The position numbers and the translations under genes are program-made. Below the pieces are notes generated by a model. The model saw nothing but the letters and a program-made list of their open reading frames with translations, made no database searches and was not told where the DNA came from. From Limonium bicolor (lineage: Eukaryota > Streptophyta > Magnoliopsida > Caryophyllales > Plumbaginaceae), in contig CM041776.1 in the NCBI GenBank assembly GCA_023374045.1, positions 278,875,999 to 278,939,998 on the forward strand: DNA of 64,000 bases. The letters run 5' to 3'. Within the stretch, counting starts at the first letter, position 1. Every line of letters starts with the position of its first letter. Shown here in pieces: positions 21,270 through 34,191 of the stretch.

Positions 21270-22319
21270 CAATCTTCGATATTTTTCAACCTGTATGAAG
21301 CTCGCCCATTTTTCTAGTGAATGATATCCCTCCCACTGAGGATCAAGCTTCTTTGGTTGTCTAACTTCTTAGTGAACAAGATCTTCTGGAATGGACGACC
21401 GTTCCTTTATTATTTTATGGAAGTACCTTTTGACCCTGGAATTATCCTTTGCCATTCTCATTTCTGCTTCGGCCCTGATTTCTTCAAGAAAACCGAGGTG
21501 ATCTCGAATACTCTCGTTGTTGAGTGCCTCATTATAGGATTCTAGTTGAGTTGAAGGTATGATCACCTCAGCTGGGATGATCGCTTCCAGCTCGTACGTA
21601 AGCCTGTAAGGGGTCTCCCCAGTGGGTTCATTTTCAGTTGTTTGATAAGCCCATAAAACCTGGGGTAGCAGTTCTGCCCATCTTCTCTTTTGTAGTCTAG
21701 CTTCCTCTTCAAGGCTTTGACTATTTGTCCATTGGTATTCTCGACCTGGCCATCCGCCTATGGATGAGCTATCGAGGCAAATCTTAAGTTAATTTTCCAT
21801 TCTTTGCAAAACGCGCGGAAGTTCGTGTAGTTGAATTGAGCCCCGTTGTCTGTGATTATTACTCTTGGTAGTCCGAACCGACATACCACATACTTCCAAA
21901 TGAATTCTTCTGACTTTCGGGCTGTTATGAATACTATGGCATTGCTTCTAACCATTTGGTGAAGTAGTCGACGACCACATACATGAACTTGAATCTCCCA
22001 GGGGATGCTTCTGGGAAGGGACCAACTATGTCCAATCCCTACATGGCGAAAGGGATTGGGCTAAGGATGGTCTTCTGGCTGACGGGGGAATATGGATTTT
22101 GTTGCCATGTTCTTGGCACTTGATGCATTTTTGGATGTGTTTCTTGCAATGCTCTTGCATCTTTGGCCAAAAGTATCCTAACCTCATTATTTTGTGAGAT
22201 ACGGTTCTTTCTTCTTGGTGGTTTCCACAAATTCCACAATGTATTTCTTCTATGAGTCTATCCCCTTCCTCTTTTGCAATACACTTGAGGGCACGCCTTC
22301 CAAATGATCTTTTGTAAAG
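21270..22319 (-). pseudogene. Tat integrase, broken
   Basis: The minus strand gives the zinc-binding region (EIHCGICGNHQEERT, then HIQKCIKCQEHG, 22240-22110), part of the catalytic core (GLPRVIITDNGAQFN near 21870, containing the second Asp), and a C-terminal stretch (RAEAEMRMAKDNSRVKRY near 21450). The core is interrupted by frameshifts between 21960 and 22030 and again near 21750. The N-terminus is separated from the preceding RNase H by the LTR insertion at 22325. Confidence 0.8.
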
Positions 22320-22324
22320 CTGAC

Positions 22325-25300
22325 TGAAATACCCCAAATCTAATTAACATAAAACCATTATTTAATGAAAAATAATCCAAATATAAACCATTTCACGTAC
22401 GCATGCAAATACATGCATGAAAACGTTACGTAAAAGTAGTCATTTCACCATAAACGCTAAAACGCCTTAGAAACATGCGATAAGCATGACCTTGTATGAC
22501 CTTCTAAAACTCAAACCAAATGGTCACCCTCATTATAGACTATACAAACATAGTCCCTAGGCTATATCTAGTCAAAAACGCAAAACGCTCGGGGGTGCTC
22601 ACGCACGCCCCTTAAAGCACAAAAAGCCCGGAGAGGTGTCGAGGCGGCACAAACTCCTATATAATTCATTCTTAGAGTTCCTAACATCATTAATAATCAT
22701 TCTAAAGAGAACCCACGAGCTATTTTCTCAAAATTCAACAAAATCCTCAGGGGAATTTCTTAACGCTCCTATTTTGCCCGGGAGTGTCCCGATAGCCCGG
22801 GAATTATGTCATGAGTTGATGTAACCCCATATAACTCAATGTAACACCTTAATATATCATTATTGACTATAAAAAATGTTTATAAACACTTGGAAATCAT
22901 AGAGACAACTTATTTTCCAAAATATCCTTAGAGCAAAAACGCACCTTCGAGTGTCACTAAAACGTGTTTTACGCAATTACCTTGTAGTTTTTGACATGCC
23001 ACGAATTATGAATCTTAAATGGGGATGAATTGACCCTCTAAATCAACTAAAGTCAGTGTCAAACAAGGAGCTCTATAGGGGCCGATTTTCTACCTAAAAA
23101 CTAGTATAAAATTTACATTTAAAACTTATAAAAGACATAGAACATGGTGACTCACCTTCCCATGTGCTATAATACTTAAAGGCAGAAGAATATAAGTCTT
23201 ATTTGACCTCCATGCTGTCGAAATCCTGCAGGAAAACAAGGCCATGTTAGCTTGACAAAAGTAAGAATAATTAAGGCAAAAAGTAGATCTAGATCTACTT
23301 TTTGATTTGTTAAATACAAAGACCATCCCATGCTTGTCTAAAGCTCTTGGCTGCCGATTGAAGAGGCTCCAATTAGCCCTAAAAATCGTCCACCCACAAG
23401 GGAAGAAGAAGACAAGTTTAACATAGGAAAATCAAAAGAACTAAACCTTACCTAACTTACCTTGTCCTTTAGCTTCCATAATTTCTTCCACCTTGCCTTG
23501 TCTTGTAACATGGCCGAAAGCAGCCTTGTTTGGAGGGCTTATGGAGCCTAAAAATCAGAAGATAAACAATTAACAAAGTCATGACCTAACATGCCAATTA
23601 TGGGTCCTAAATAAACAAATCAAAAACTAAACAATCCTAGCTTAAGTTATACGGTTGCAAACCATTCCCTTCACTCCTTGCAACCGGTTTGGTAAGTCTT
23701 CTCTTTCTCCTTTCATCTTCTTCCTTTGAAGCTCTTAAGTCCATTAATGGAGATTTAACTTATCTTCATTTTTATGTTAATTTCCTAGCATTTCTCATCA
23801 AGTCTTGAAGCAAAATTCTTCCTAGCATAACTACAAGTCTTCGGCATCAAATTATACTCCAAGGAAGTTGTCTAAATCAACATTAATCCAAGGAGCATCC
23901 AAGGTTACCTTAAGGTTTTTCATGCTTGAAAATCCTTAAGACACATTTCTTTGTGTAACGAATCCTACACCTTCTAAGGCTCTTTTCTTCTTCATTTTCA
24001 TGAAGGAAAGATTGTTCTTCATTCATCTTAGGTGTGCCGAAATTCTAAGAAGAAAAGCTTAAGGTAAATCCTTGGAAAACTACTTACAAATCTACTTAAG
24101 ATCTTTGTTAAAGATCTAACTCCTAAACTCCTTCACCTCTTGCATAAGAACCGAAGGGAGCATCAATTTCCTTTGGAGAAAGCTTGGGAATTCAAGAGGA
24201 GTTCAAGCACTTAACCATCCTTTATTAAGAGTAAGTTTACTAAGCCAATCTTTATGTTTTAAGCTTGGTTAAGCTTTTAAAAATTGTACAAAAATTATGT
24301 ACACCTTCTTAGGAGTCTAAAATCGAAACCATATGGTAACATATATGAAAATATAATCTATAACATATATGGAAAATATTTACCTTAAGACACATTTTAG
24401 TGTCACAAAAGTTACCTAGGTTAAACCTTTATTCACACCGAATTGTCAAGGACAAATATATGCTCTATTTTGAGCTAAAAATCAATCTAAGACATTACAA
24501 TAATTTTTACATGAGTTATATGACTCAGATGAATTTATGTATAATTACTTTGACTTATAAATCTACTTTTATATACTATATGGTGTCCTATAAAATTATG
24601 GCCGAATTGCTTTGGTAAAGAATAGGTTTAAATGAGCTACACATGTATATAAACTTATTATAAAGTTTGGTGAGTTAAAAATATTTTACTAGTGCTTAAA
24701 TGGCTAATTAATTAAGTTATGTGGCTAAATTGTAAATCTTGAAAAGATTGGTGTATATAGTAAATGCCGAGAGTTTTTGGCTTCTTTGGAGAGATTATGA
24801 TATAATGTAATGGTAGGAATTAAGTTTACGAATTTTAGTTAATTTAAACAAGTGTTAAATTAACAATTTATAAAGTTTGGGGCTATTTTGTAATTTATAA
24901 AACTTATTATGAAAAGTTGGAGTTTAATATGGGGCGAATCCATAATTAAGAGAATATAAAGTACACTTCCGAAATTTAGAGGAATTAAATAATTAAACTA
25001 TAGTTTATAAGTTATTAAGTAACTATTATAAAGTTTTTGGGTGAAAATGTAAATAATGGAAAGTTTATGGCAAAGCCGAATTACTTGGGGTTAGATTTGT
25101 TATTTAAGAAATTATGTATATACATTCGGCAATTAAAGGGAATTAGAATTAAAACTATAGTTTATAAGACATTATGTAAAGGTTATAAGATTTTGTGGTT
25201 AAATTGTAATTATAGGAAAAATTATGTTATGGCCGAAAGTTAAAGGGGCTAGGTTGTAATTTTCGAAAAGTTATAATGTTCAAATGTTATATACCAAAAT

Positions 25301-27274
25301 ATTAATAGTGGGTTTGTAAAATAATTAAATAAGGAATTAAAACTATATGATATAATGAGATTAGAGTTTAAATGTAAAGTTTATGAATTATTATGGTTGT
25401 TTTGTAAATAACCGAAATATAAGGGTAAAATATTTAAGTTTAAATAAGTATAAGTCCTATGTGGATATTTGGAGGAGTTAGAAAAAAGAATTTTGATTTA
25501 AGGGATTATGGAATTAAAACTATGGCTTATATAGTTATAAAGAATTTAATGGTAACCAATAAATATTATTTATGGTTAAAAGGGGTATAATAAAAACTAT
25601 AAGAATATTATGTCCATGTATGACATATAAATATAATTGAGAAATTACAAAGTATTATGTCATCTAGACAATTAAAAACATGTAACATAAATAGTACATG
25701 AATAAATCTATTCATATGTGTATATTAAAGGATTTATAAATAAATCAAAAAGGAAATAACAAAATAAGTTATACATTAAATCATGAGGTAATTAAAAGGA
25801 ATTACCACCCAATATAAGTTATTAATTAAGACTATATTAATTGGATTATATATAAACACCTTAATTATCAATGAGGTTAAAGAAACTGTCTAAGTGTGAA
25901 GAAATAAACCTCACATGAAATAACAAATACAAAATTCTTGAATGATCCAGTAAAATTATTATATAAGGGTAACATAAATTAACCCTCTCAGTTAATCCTA
26001 ATATAGGACAATACTTGACCAGACGTTGATCAGGATATATTCAACTGCAATCTACGGTGAACGGTATGGGATTCTTGCAACCTGTTTGCTACCGGATTAC
26101 ACCGGCTTGTGTGCTATCTGTTGTTTGAAATAACGACCAAGATAATTATTGTAAAATGTTATATCACTCTTGTGCACTATTGTATTATTTTATGTGCGTG
26201 TTGATGCTAACTGTAACATGTATGTCCCACGCATACAACACTACATTACCAGTGGATTAAATACCTGTGTTTTATTATACCGAGAACTTGTACTCAAGTT
26301 TCTCACTAACTTCACTTTATAACAATCGTCGTTATCCTAAAGCGTGATAACTGACAATACACATCGTGTTCTTAACTAACATCCTTGTGTGATACCTAAC
26401 AATTCTATACTACGAGAACGAGGAGCCCAGTTGGATCTGGCCATGCATGCTACAGGAGCTGTACCTGTCTCAGGTCACCTCCTATTAAAATTTACGTCGC
26501 GACGGAAGTTTTGGGTGCACTCTTTGTCCACTCACCGGGACCGTACCGGGACATTTCAAGTTAAGAGGAAGACTTCACTTCTCTCGAGGGTACGATACCC
26601 ACCTCTTTTAAGTACAGGAGTTAGCTACGTTATCTTCTGAGGGAATTATTACCCACCTCTTTTAACAATGTCACTATACCTTCATTATATCGACATACTC
26701 TTATACACCTGTCAGTCCCATTGTGTGGACCCGACTACTATCAACGATTTACAGATCATCTAACTTGACCTTCTGAAGTCTTGTTCTATGTGACATTGTT
26801 GTCCTCGTATGGATACTTGTTATTATCATGTTATGCTTGTTTACAGCTTTATAAAAATGAACTGCATGTATTTGACAAAGTAGTTGGTGTGGCCCAGTAG
26901 CCGATGGGCTGCACGTTTTCCATACCAGCATTGTTTGCTGAGCCCCTTTGGGGGCACCCCCATTTTTCAGGTACCTGAAGTTGAAGAGTTTACCATACCG
27001 AGTGTAGGTGGGGTAGATCAAGCTATGGAGTTTATTACTAGTTATTTATTTTACTTAATTATTGTACCTTTGAGTTTGATTCCTAGTATCTCGGGTTGTA
27101 TTCGTATTCAGACCGTGACTTTTGAGATTTTATTTGGAGTTAGCCTTGTTAGTCACAAGGGTGACTAACGGCATTGTAATACCGCCCGGTTATTGTAATT
27201 TATTCCGCTGCAGTTTAAGTTTTATTAGGAGCGATCGTCGTTCAGGTTATTAGATTTCGGGTTGGGGTGTTACA
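22325..27274 (+). mobile_element. 4.95-kb solo-LTR-like insertion with 5-bp TSD
   Basis: It begins TGAAATACCCC and ends GGGGTGTTACA, the same terminal pattern as the Tekay LTR at 52240-54515. It is flanked by perfect 5-bp direct repeats CTGAC (22320-22324 and 27275-27279). No second internal copy of either end, no primer site and no coding domain is visible, so a solo LTR produced by LTR-LTR recombination is the simplest reading. Much of 24300-26000 is very AT-rich. It interrupts the Tat pol between the second RNase H and the integrase. Confidence 0.75.
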
Positions 27275-27289
27275 CTGACTGATCTCAAT

Positions 27290-27985
27290 GAAGAATGATG
27301 CCGCCCTTCTTTTTACTATTTTTGCTTCATTTTTGTCCGGGGTTAGTTTTCCTTTTTCAATGTACTCAATAATAGGGGTCATCAAGGACTCTTCTGGCTC
27401 GCCTGACTCGATGGATAACACCTGCTCTTCATCTATACTCGAGTTTGTTTTTACTTCTAGCTAGACTTTGTTTGGAACTCCCTTAGCCATGCTTGCTAGT
27501 TTCACTAAGGTATCCGCCTCGATGTTTTTGGCCCGAGGGAGTTGCTGTAGCTCATATCTTGTGAAGTTTGCTTTTTATTCTTGTGCCTTTAGTAGATATT
27601 TCCAGAGCTTCTCCTCTTTTACTTCATAGATGCTATCATTTTGCCTTGCTAACAACATGAAGTCCGAATACACTTCTAAATCTGTATAAGTTTTCAAATT
27701 ATGAGTTTTCTCTCCCTTTCTCTCTCTTCTTTTTTTAGAATAAATAACAAGGCTATAATTTTGTCAAGGTATGTTTTTATTGAAACATGTCACCCTCAAG
27801 GCAGTGGCCACCTCCAGTCCCTGGATGAGGGCCTCATATTTTGCTTTATTGTTGGTTACTTCAAGCTCCAATATGAGGGCATAATTGAGATCTCGCCCAT
27901 CCGGCGTTTGGACTACGATGCCCGCCCCTGCTCCAGAATTGCATCGAGCTCCATCGATGAGTATGATGAAAGGTGACAGATTTTG
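27290..27985 (-). pseudogene. Second RNase H-like domain of Tat element
   Basis: Minus-strand translation gives FIILIDGARCNSGAGAGIV (27960-27900), then YTDLEVYSDFMLLARQN (near 27690-27640), and ends RAKNIEADTLVKLASMAKG (near 27545-27490). This matches the extra, archaeal-type RNase H found after the normal RNase H in Tat-clade elements. Its stops and frameshifts make it non-functional. It ends 10-20 bases before the inserted LTR. Confidence 0.7.
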
Positions 27986-28009
27986 CTTTTCTTCTTGGGC
28001 AAAGCTGAT

Positions 28010-29170
28010 CTTTGTTATGAAATTGTTAGGGCTTGGGCCTTTATTTTCGTCCGAGGCAGAAAATGGATCTCATATTGTGTCAGCTCGACCGTCCAACTGA
28101 CCATGTATGCGGGTGCATTGGGATTGTTGGCTATGTGCTTCAATGGCCAATTTGTCCTGATAAAAATTATGTGCGATTGGAAGTAACGACGCAACTTTCG
28201 TGATGCTATCACAAGCTGAAATAGTATTTTTTCGATGTTGGAGTAGCACGCTTCTGTTGTCGTCAGGATCTTTCCAGTGTAATAGACTGGGATCTCCTTC
28301 CTTTCTTCCTCCATTATTTGGACTGCTGCTACCACCCAGTCGGAGGCCGAGAGGTAGAGGTAAAGGTCTTGGCCTCGGGCGGGTATGCCCAACTTGAGTG
28401 ATTCCCTAAGCATTTCTTTGATTTTATCAAAAGCCTCCACACACTCTTGTCCCCATTACAATTTGTTATTTTTTCGTTGTGTGTTGAAGAATGGGATCGA
28501 TTTTTCCTGGAGCTTTGAACAGAATCTGCTCAAGGCTGTGAGTCTTCCAATTAAGGCCTGCACGTCCTTGATGTTTTTTGAAAGGGAGACGCTGAGTACG
28601 GCCTGAGTTTTTTCGGGTCGACCTCAATCCCATGCTACCCCACAATGAAGCCGAGAAATTCCTTGGTTACCCAAAAAACACATCTCTCGAAGTTTAGCTT
28701 GATTTGGTATTTGTTCAAGGTGTTGAATGTTTCCTCCAATGTGCTCTTTTGAGTCACTTCTTGTCGTTAACATAGGCTTCTATGTTGCGAGAGAGTTTCC
28801 CTTTGAAGACCTTGTCAATCGTTCTTTGGAAGGTTGCCCCTGCGTTTTTCAGGCCGAAAGGCATCACTTTGTAACAAATGTTCTTGAAGAAGTGATAAAA
28901 GGGATTTTTTCCACATCTTTCTCATTCATATTATCTGATTGTACCATTTAATTGTATAAAAAAAACTTAATACAGAATTTTGGGCAGTTGCTACAGCTAG
29001 TCTGTCTATGGATGGAAGAGGGTAAAAATCTTTGGGACATGCTTTATTTAAGTCTGTGAAGTCTACACATATCTGACATTTCCCATTTGACTTCTTTAAC
29101 ATGACAACATTGGCCAACCACTTGGGATATGTGACCTCTCGAATGAACCCAGCCTTTAGCAAATTTTCTA
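28010..29170 (-). pseudogene. Tat reverse transcriptase and first RNase H, broken
   Basis: The minus strand gives RT motifs MLKAGFIREVTYPKWLANVV and CVDFTDLNKACPKDFYPLPS (29162-29020). After several disruptions a 141-codon RNase H follows (28440-28015), with LYLSASDWVVAAV, TEACYSNIEK and LRRYFQSHIIFIRTNWPLKH. The region containing the RT catalytic Asp pair (about 28900-28700) is scrambled by indels. Confidence 0.8.
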
Positions 29171-29673
29171 CTTCCGCCTAGGTGGTTGAGTCTCTTTCTT
29201 ATCCATTATTCTTTTTTGCCGCCTTATGGCTGGATGCTTCAGATCTACTTAGAGGTTATGTTGGATAATGCCTGGGTCTATTCCAGGCATTTCTTCGTGC
29301 TCCAGGCGAATGTTGACCTTCTTTTTTCTAAGAACCTAATTATATGAGTCTGTTCTCTGCTTTCAAAGGAATTTCCAATTTTAAAGAATTTAGAAGGATC
29401 GGTTCTTAAGTGTACTTCACTTGGCAAGTTACTTGATGCACCATAGTCCTCCGCCCTACCGCACGGGCCTGGAGAAAGGGGTTGTTTTTCTTTGAATTCC
29501 TTATCTGAGCCAATTGTCTTAACTATTCCATCTTTGGTAGGCTCTCCATGATCTGAACCTCGCATAACCGTGCCATTTTCTGGCTCCCCTAACGGTTATC
29601 AATTTTTCTGACCTGCTCAGGTACTTCATTTTCAAGTAGTGAGTGCTGCATATGGCTCGGAATGCGTTGATCC

Positions 29674-30119
29674 CTACCTTCCAAGGAACATGTTGTACCC
29701 ATAGAGCATGGGCATGATGAAAGTTGTTAATTTTTCTGTTCTTCTTTCGTCTCCTTGTCCTAGTGTCATGGTGATATCGACACTTCCTAAGGATTTAGCG
29801 GAGATCCCTCCTACAAAGCCTCCTAGGACAGCCGAGTAAGGCTTAATTTTGCTCTCGGGAATTTCAAGCTTTTTGACTGCTTCCAAGGAGATGACATTCG
29901 CTCCGGCTCCGCTGTCCACCATTATCCCCTTCATCATTCTGTCGTTGACCTACCCTCTGATGACGAGTGGGTCATTGTGAGGATACAAAACTCCATCCTC
30001 ATCTTCTTTAGTGAATTAGATTGGGGGGGGGGGGGGAGCTTCTCTTGCTTTGCCACCTTCAACTCGGGGAGCTCTTGGTGGACCTCATGTATGTGCCTTT
30101 TCCTCTCGTTTGGAGTCAA
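29674..30119 (-). pseudogene. Tat protease region
   Basis: The frame 29937-29674 carries an aspartic protease: active-site motif MVDSGAGANVIS at its start and a C-terminal YNMFLGR. The preceding gag-pol linker (30119-29934) is open in another frame. A run of about 14 G just upstream (30006-30020) could itself cause the frame change, by mutation or assembly error. Confidence 0.75.
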
Positions 30120-30317
30120 TGGTCCTACCTCCGAAAATAGCCCTGTAAATTTTCTTTGGAGAAGTTTATATTAGATCATTCGTAGTTTTATTTCAATAGT
30201 TTTTTCCTGGATAAAAAATGAAAATACTTTTAAAAAAGAAAATTTCTTATTTTTCTCCTTTGGCGTTAGCTAAGTTTTTTTTTTTTTTTACATTACAATC
30301 TCCTTTTTATCCCCTTC

Positions 30318-31350
30318 TTACAGACCTGTAATCATCTCGAAGGATTTACTATGGTTTAACTCGGGGTGCACTTCTTCTTCAGCTTTGGCCCGGGCGTGAT
30401 AGTTGCTGCTTGATCTTTGCGGCCTGACCTGCTGCTTGCCTCTCTTCTTGTAGTCATTTATTTTCTTGAGTTCTTTGAAGAGGGTGGCACAGTTGACGGT
30501 TCTGTGGCTCTTGCTCCCGTGGAACTCATAGAAGGCTACGGGGATCTCTCGTGGCTGTGGTCTCTTCGGTAGAGGGAGGAAGCCTTCTTTCATGGTCCGT
30601 ACTTTCCTGGGTTGATCTGGATGATCATGGCACTTGATAGTGGTTTCCTTGGGAGGGAGCGGCTGAAGCTTTAAAATAAGGCTTGTACCTTGAGCTCCCG
30701 GCCGAGGAGCTTCCTCCCACGACACTTTCCCCAGAGCCAACCTTCTTTTCAGTAGTAGCCAGTTGCCTTAAAGTTGTTTGTTAGGTCCTTGGCCCTATTC
30801 TCGGTTATCCCTAACTTTAGGAAGTCATGGAGCATCTCACCCAGCTCTCCATGAGTTTTTGGTGCCTTCGTCACTATTTTCCTTGTGAGTCGGGGATGTG
30901 CCAATCCGTTACCAAATGCCTTTGTAGGATCTTCTCGTTCACATCGTCGATCTCTGCGACTTGCTTGGGAATTGATAACATTTCTTTTATCGACTCTCCT
31001 TTTTGTTGCTTTATATCCATCTTGATTGTGTCCTTTTGGACCTTCTTGCTGGCCGTGAAGTGCTATTGGAATTCTTTCATCAATTGTTTGAAGTTGGAGA
31101 TGGGATGTGGGGGCCTTGTAGAGATCCAACTCAATGCTCTCTTGGAGAGAGTCCTATGGAATTGGATGCATAGAGCGAGGGAGCTGATCCCTTGAGTATT
31201 CATGATGAACATGAGGTTCTTGTCGACTTGAATGCTTATGATGGTTCTGAAATAATTTATTGTATTGTTGCTTCTTCCTTGATTAAAAATTGCAAAATTA
31301 TCTGAGATATTTAGTCCCATCCATTCCACTAATCCAATCTCGGACCTTGA
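30318..31350 (-). pseudogene. Tat gag, broken
   Basis: Two open pieces remain on the minus strand. The first (31129-30749) carries the gag core remnants, with GLAHPRLTRKIVTKAPKT. The second (30740-30318) is a basic, proline-rich region with a zinc-knuckle-like FYEFHGSKSHRTVNCATLF, in which the expected first Cys is lost. This knuckle type is usual for Tat-clade gag. Confidence 0.7.
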
Positions 31351-31359
31351 CACCTAAAA

Positions 31360-32233
31360 ATCCTACAAACATAGCTGACAAGACGTAGCACCTCATTTAT
31401 TACCACTCACCGATCAGTCGTTGAGCATATCCAAAGTGTCTATAAAACTTGCTTACTTCATTTGCCACTCACAATCATCTTTTCACATCTCACGAAATGC
31501 TTCAAACTCCACAAAGCTCATCCAGCTCAAATGAGCAAACCATTCACTTCACCATTCGCAAGTTTATGTTCACTATACATCCAAAGAAATACGTCGCCCA
31601 AAGCTATGTTTAGCCAAACTCTGACTCACTTACAACTTGGTCTATCACCTCAAGTATCACTCTATCACTTACACGTTCTCCACACTGCATGGAGTTCACA
31701 ATAGATTCTGATGAGTCCGACCTTTCAACCACAGCTGAATCACCTTTGATCAAACCTACTACAAGACCATCTTGGATCAAAGCTTCTTTTTCGGAGGAAG
31801 ACCCCTTTGGCCCAGAAGATTATGAATGGGATAACCAACTATATCACTCCATCTAGATTATCTTGATCATGTTTGTGGTTTATACTCTATGGAATGTCAT
31901 GGCCTTTACAACATCTTACGTCGTGTAGTTGCTCCCTATTTTGCTGTATGGCAAAGGGGGAAAGAAAAAGTATTTGTACTTGTGATACTATGTCTATTGT
32001 CCTTGTATTATGCATCATCTAAATGAAAACTTTATCTACTTTGGTTATAATATAACATAAAAGATGTCACTTATTTTGCATAAAAGCTGTCACTTATTGC
32101 TATCATTCGCTAAAGTTTTTCATACTTAAAACCTTTAACAAACTCAGGGGGAATCCTTAGGGGGAATCTCTCAATTTTTGAATTGCCAAGTACATATAAG
32201 TGTATAGGTGGCCATCATCAAAAAGGGGGAAAT
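31360..32233 (+). mobile_element. 3' internal remnant of a SIRE-like copia
   Basis: The segment ends in CATCATCAAAAAGGGGGAAA (purine tract at 32219-32233) directly before an LTR starting TGTTAAGACAAG, as in SIRE/Maximus copia elements. It includes a 55-codon frame (31689-31856) with an acidic C-terminus (SEEDPFGPEDYEWDNQLYHS) that may be the end of the element's extra ORF. The rest of the element is missing; the left edge abuts the Tat gag. Confidence 0.55.
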
Positions 32234-33557
32234 TGTTAAGACAAGATCCTTTAGTTTTGATTATAGCAAACCTTGTATTGTCTATCTAATGTGTTTGTCA
32301 AGATTCATGATTCAGATAGACAGGTAAATTAGTGGCTTCCATGCAAGGTTGCAAGCACACACAATCCATGACATGTGTCCAACCAGTCAGGAACCTGTCT
32401 GCGAGAAGTCCGTAGAACTTCTAGCACAGACAACCAGTCAGACCGCACGAAGATATCTCTCATGCTTAAAGATGAAAATCAAAGACAAAGGACTGCAAAG
32501 GATCGACACATTCAGATAAGACACATACATCCACATAAGCAACGTTGTTCACGACAAAAGGAGAAGATCATTAATGCAAAAGATAACGAGGCTATCAATG
32601 ACATCATTACATAGCCGTAATAAATTCAGAAGAGGGCATTTATGAGCATTTAATGAGCCAGACAGAATCAGGCAAGTGGGGCACACAAGTAGTGATCGAC
32701 CTATCAAGAGGGCTGCCGCCAACTTGACCAACCATGAGGTGACACGTAGTCCAGACGCCTCCAGATCAAGTTGAAGACACTCTGCAAGTCTAGTGTGGTT
32801 GTTATGTGAATAATCAAAGCTGTAGTTGACTCCTAGAAGTCTAGGGACTAATAGAACGTACATCCTAACAACCGTGTATATATACTTGCATTTATTCCTT
32901 ATGTAAGTATGCCTGTACGAGAGAAAAGAAAGAAATAATCTGGGCAAGTGTGGATCAGACTTAGAAGTGTGTGTATGTGCTAGAGAGTGAGCCAGCCAGA
33001 TAGGAATGGGTTAGAGTATCAATACATTGGGTATTTGATAGACCGACAGGTCGGGAATGGTCGGTGAACCGTAGGCCGATAGTCAGGAGAGGGTTAAGAC
33101 TTTAGGGGTAAAGTCGAAACTGTCCCGGGAGTCCGTGTGTGGGGCCAGGGAGATTGAGTGAATTTCGTGTGTGTAAATTCTCAATCGAAATAGGTTTTCC
33201 AGTTTAAGTGTATCTCGCATCTATTCCTAAACTATCAAGTTTCATTAGAGTCCACGATATGTCCACCACACGTCGGGGACGCATCAAGAGCGCTTGCTGG
33301 TTTCACCTACCCGGGCACACTTGCCTGGTCATTGCTATAGGTGCGCCCAGCGTGGACACCAGGGTGCTTTACAGATGCGCCCGGCACAGGCACCCGACCG
33401 TTTTACTTATTCCTCTATTAGCCAACCGGGCACAGACGCCTGGTCACTATTTACATATTACTTTACATGCTCTAAGTTTAAACACCAATTCCTTGGCTTT
33501 CCTTAGGTCTTTAGCATCTTTGGTCTCTTGATTGATCTTACTTTTCCCCTTCACACA
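32234..33557 (+). repeat. LTR of the SIRE-like copia
   Basis: The start TGTTAAGACAAG is well defined by the purine tract. A TATA box is visible at about 32874-32886 (TGTATATATACTT). The end is placed at TTCACACA (33557) only because it gives a TG...CA LTR; the true end could be as early as about 33335. Near the end, CCGGGCACA...CCTGGTCA recurs. Confidence 0.55.
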
Positions 33558-33912
33558 GGTCTATAATTTGTAGTAAATGTTTTCAAAGACAACTTCATTT
33601 TACAGTTGTCAAAAGTATGAAAATCAAATAAAAAAAGTCGATCAAAGATAACAATAAAAACAATTGTAAAAAACTAAGAAAATCAAGAATAAAAAGTTAT
33701 CAAAGAAAACTGTTAATAACAGTTGTCTTTATCCTCGAAAATGCACAATAATTAAATATGACCTATCACAACTATTATTAACAGTTGTTCTTTGACATGA
33801 TTAGAACAGTTGTCTATTGCAGTTACTACTTAGACAACTGGTTCTGTTACAACTGTTAATAAGAGTTGTCTATGATTTTTTTACAGTTGTCTTAGCCATT
33901 TTTTGTAGTAGT
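33558..33912. mobile_element. CACTA-type transposon end with subterminal repeats
   Basis: Read from the right end on the minus strand it begins CACTACTACAAAAAATGG, the CACTA terminal motif. Within 350 bp the nonamer ACAGTTGTC or its complement GACAACTGT (one-base variants included) occurs about eight times, twice joined as a palindrome around TTAATAA. Clustered subterminal motifs of this kind are transposase binding sites in En/Spm elements. A matching left terminus is not recognisable, so this is a fragment or a heavily decayed MITE. Confidence 0.65.
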
Positions 33913-34191
33913 GTGAGTGTGTCGCCCTTGTTCTTGCAATGATATTTGTCAACAAAAGGCTTACCAAGCCGACATTCATTGAATTTTTTTGGTAATGTTA
34001 GTCCGTTTATGAGTCAAACCTCTCACTAGAATACAAAAGATATAGCAGACACACACGAAGTGTTATAACAATGAAGCAAAAGACACAAAAAATAAGCACA
34101 TATCAACATTGAACCATAATTAGTGAATCACACGTCAATCATTTAAAGAACTAGCACGGTGGAAATCAAAGTTAAGGGTTGTACTTGGGTT

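Larger units (their letters stand above)
21270..31350 (-). mobile_element. Decayed Tat-lineage Ty3 element, split by an LTR
   Basis: On the minus strand from right to left: gag, protease, RT, RNase H, a second RNase H-like domain, then integrase. The double RNase H is diagnostic of the Tat clade (Tat/Ogre/Retand). About 5.1 kb of this element remains after removing the inserted LTR (22325-27274). Stops and frameshifts occur in every domain. I cannot see its own LTRs next to either end. Confidence 0.75.

Noticed and set aside
33336..33360. TAGGTGCGCCCAGCGTGG considered as a primer-binding site after the SIRE-like LTR
   Set aside because: The same GCGCCC/CCGGGCACA sequence recurs twice within 100 bp, and SIRE elements normally use the initiator-Met site; more likely a short repeat.
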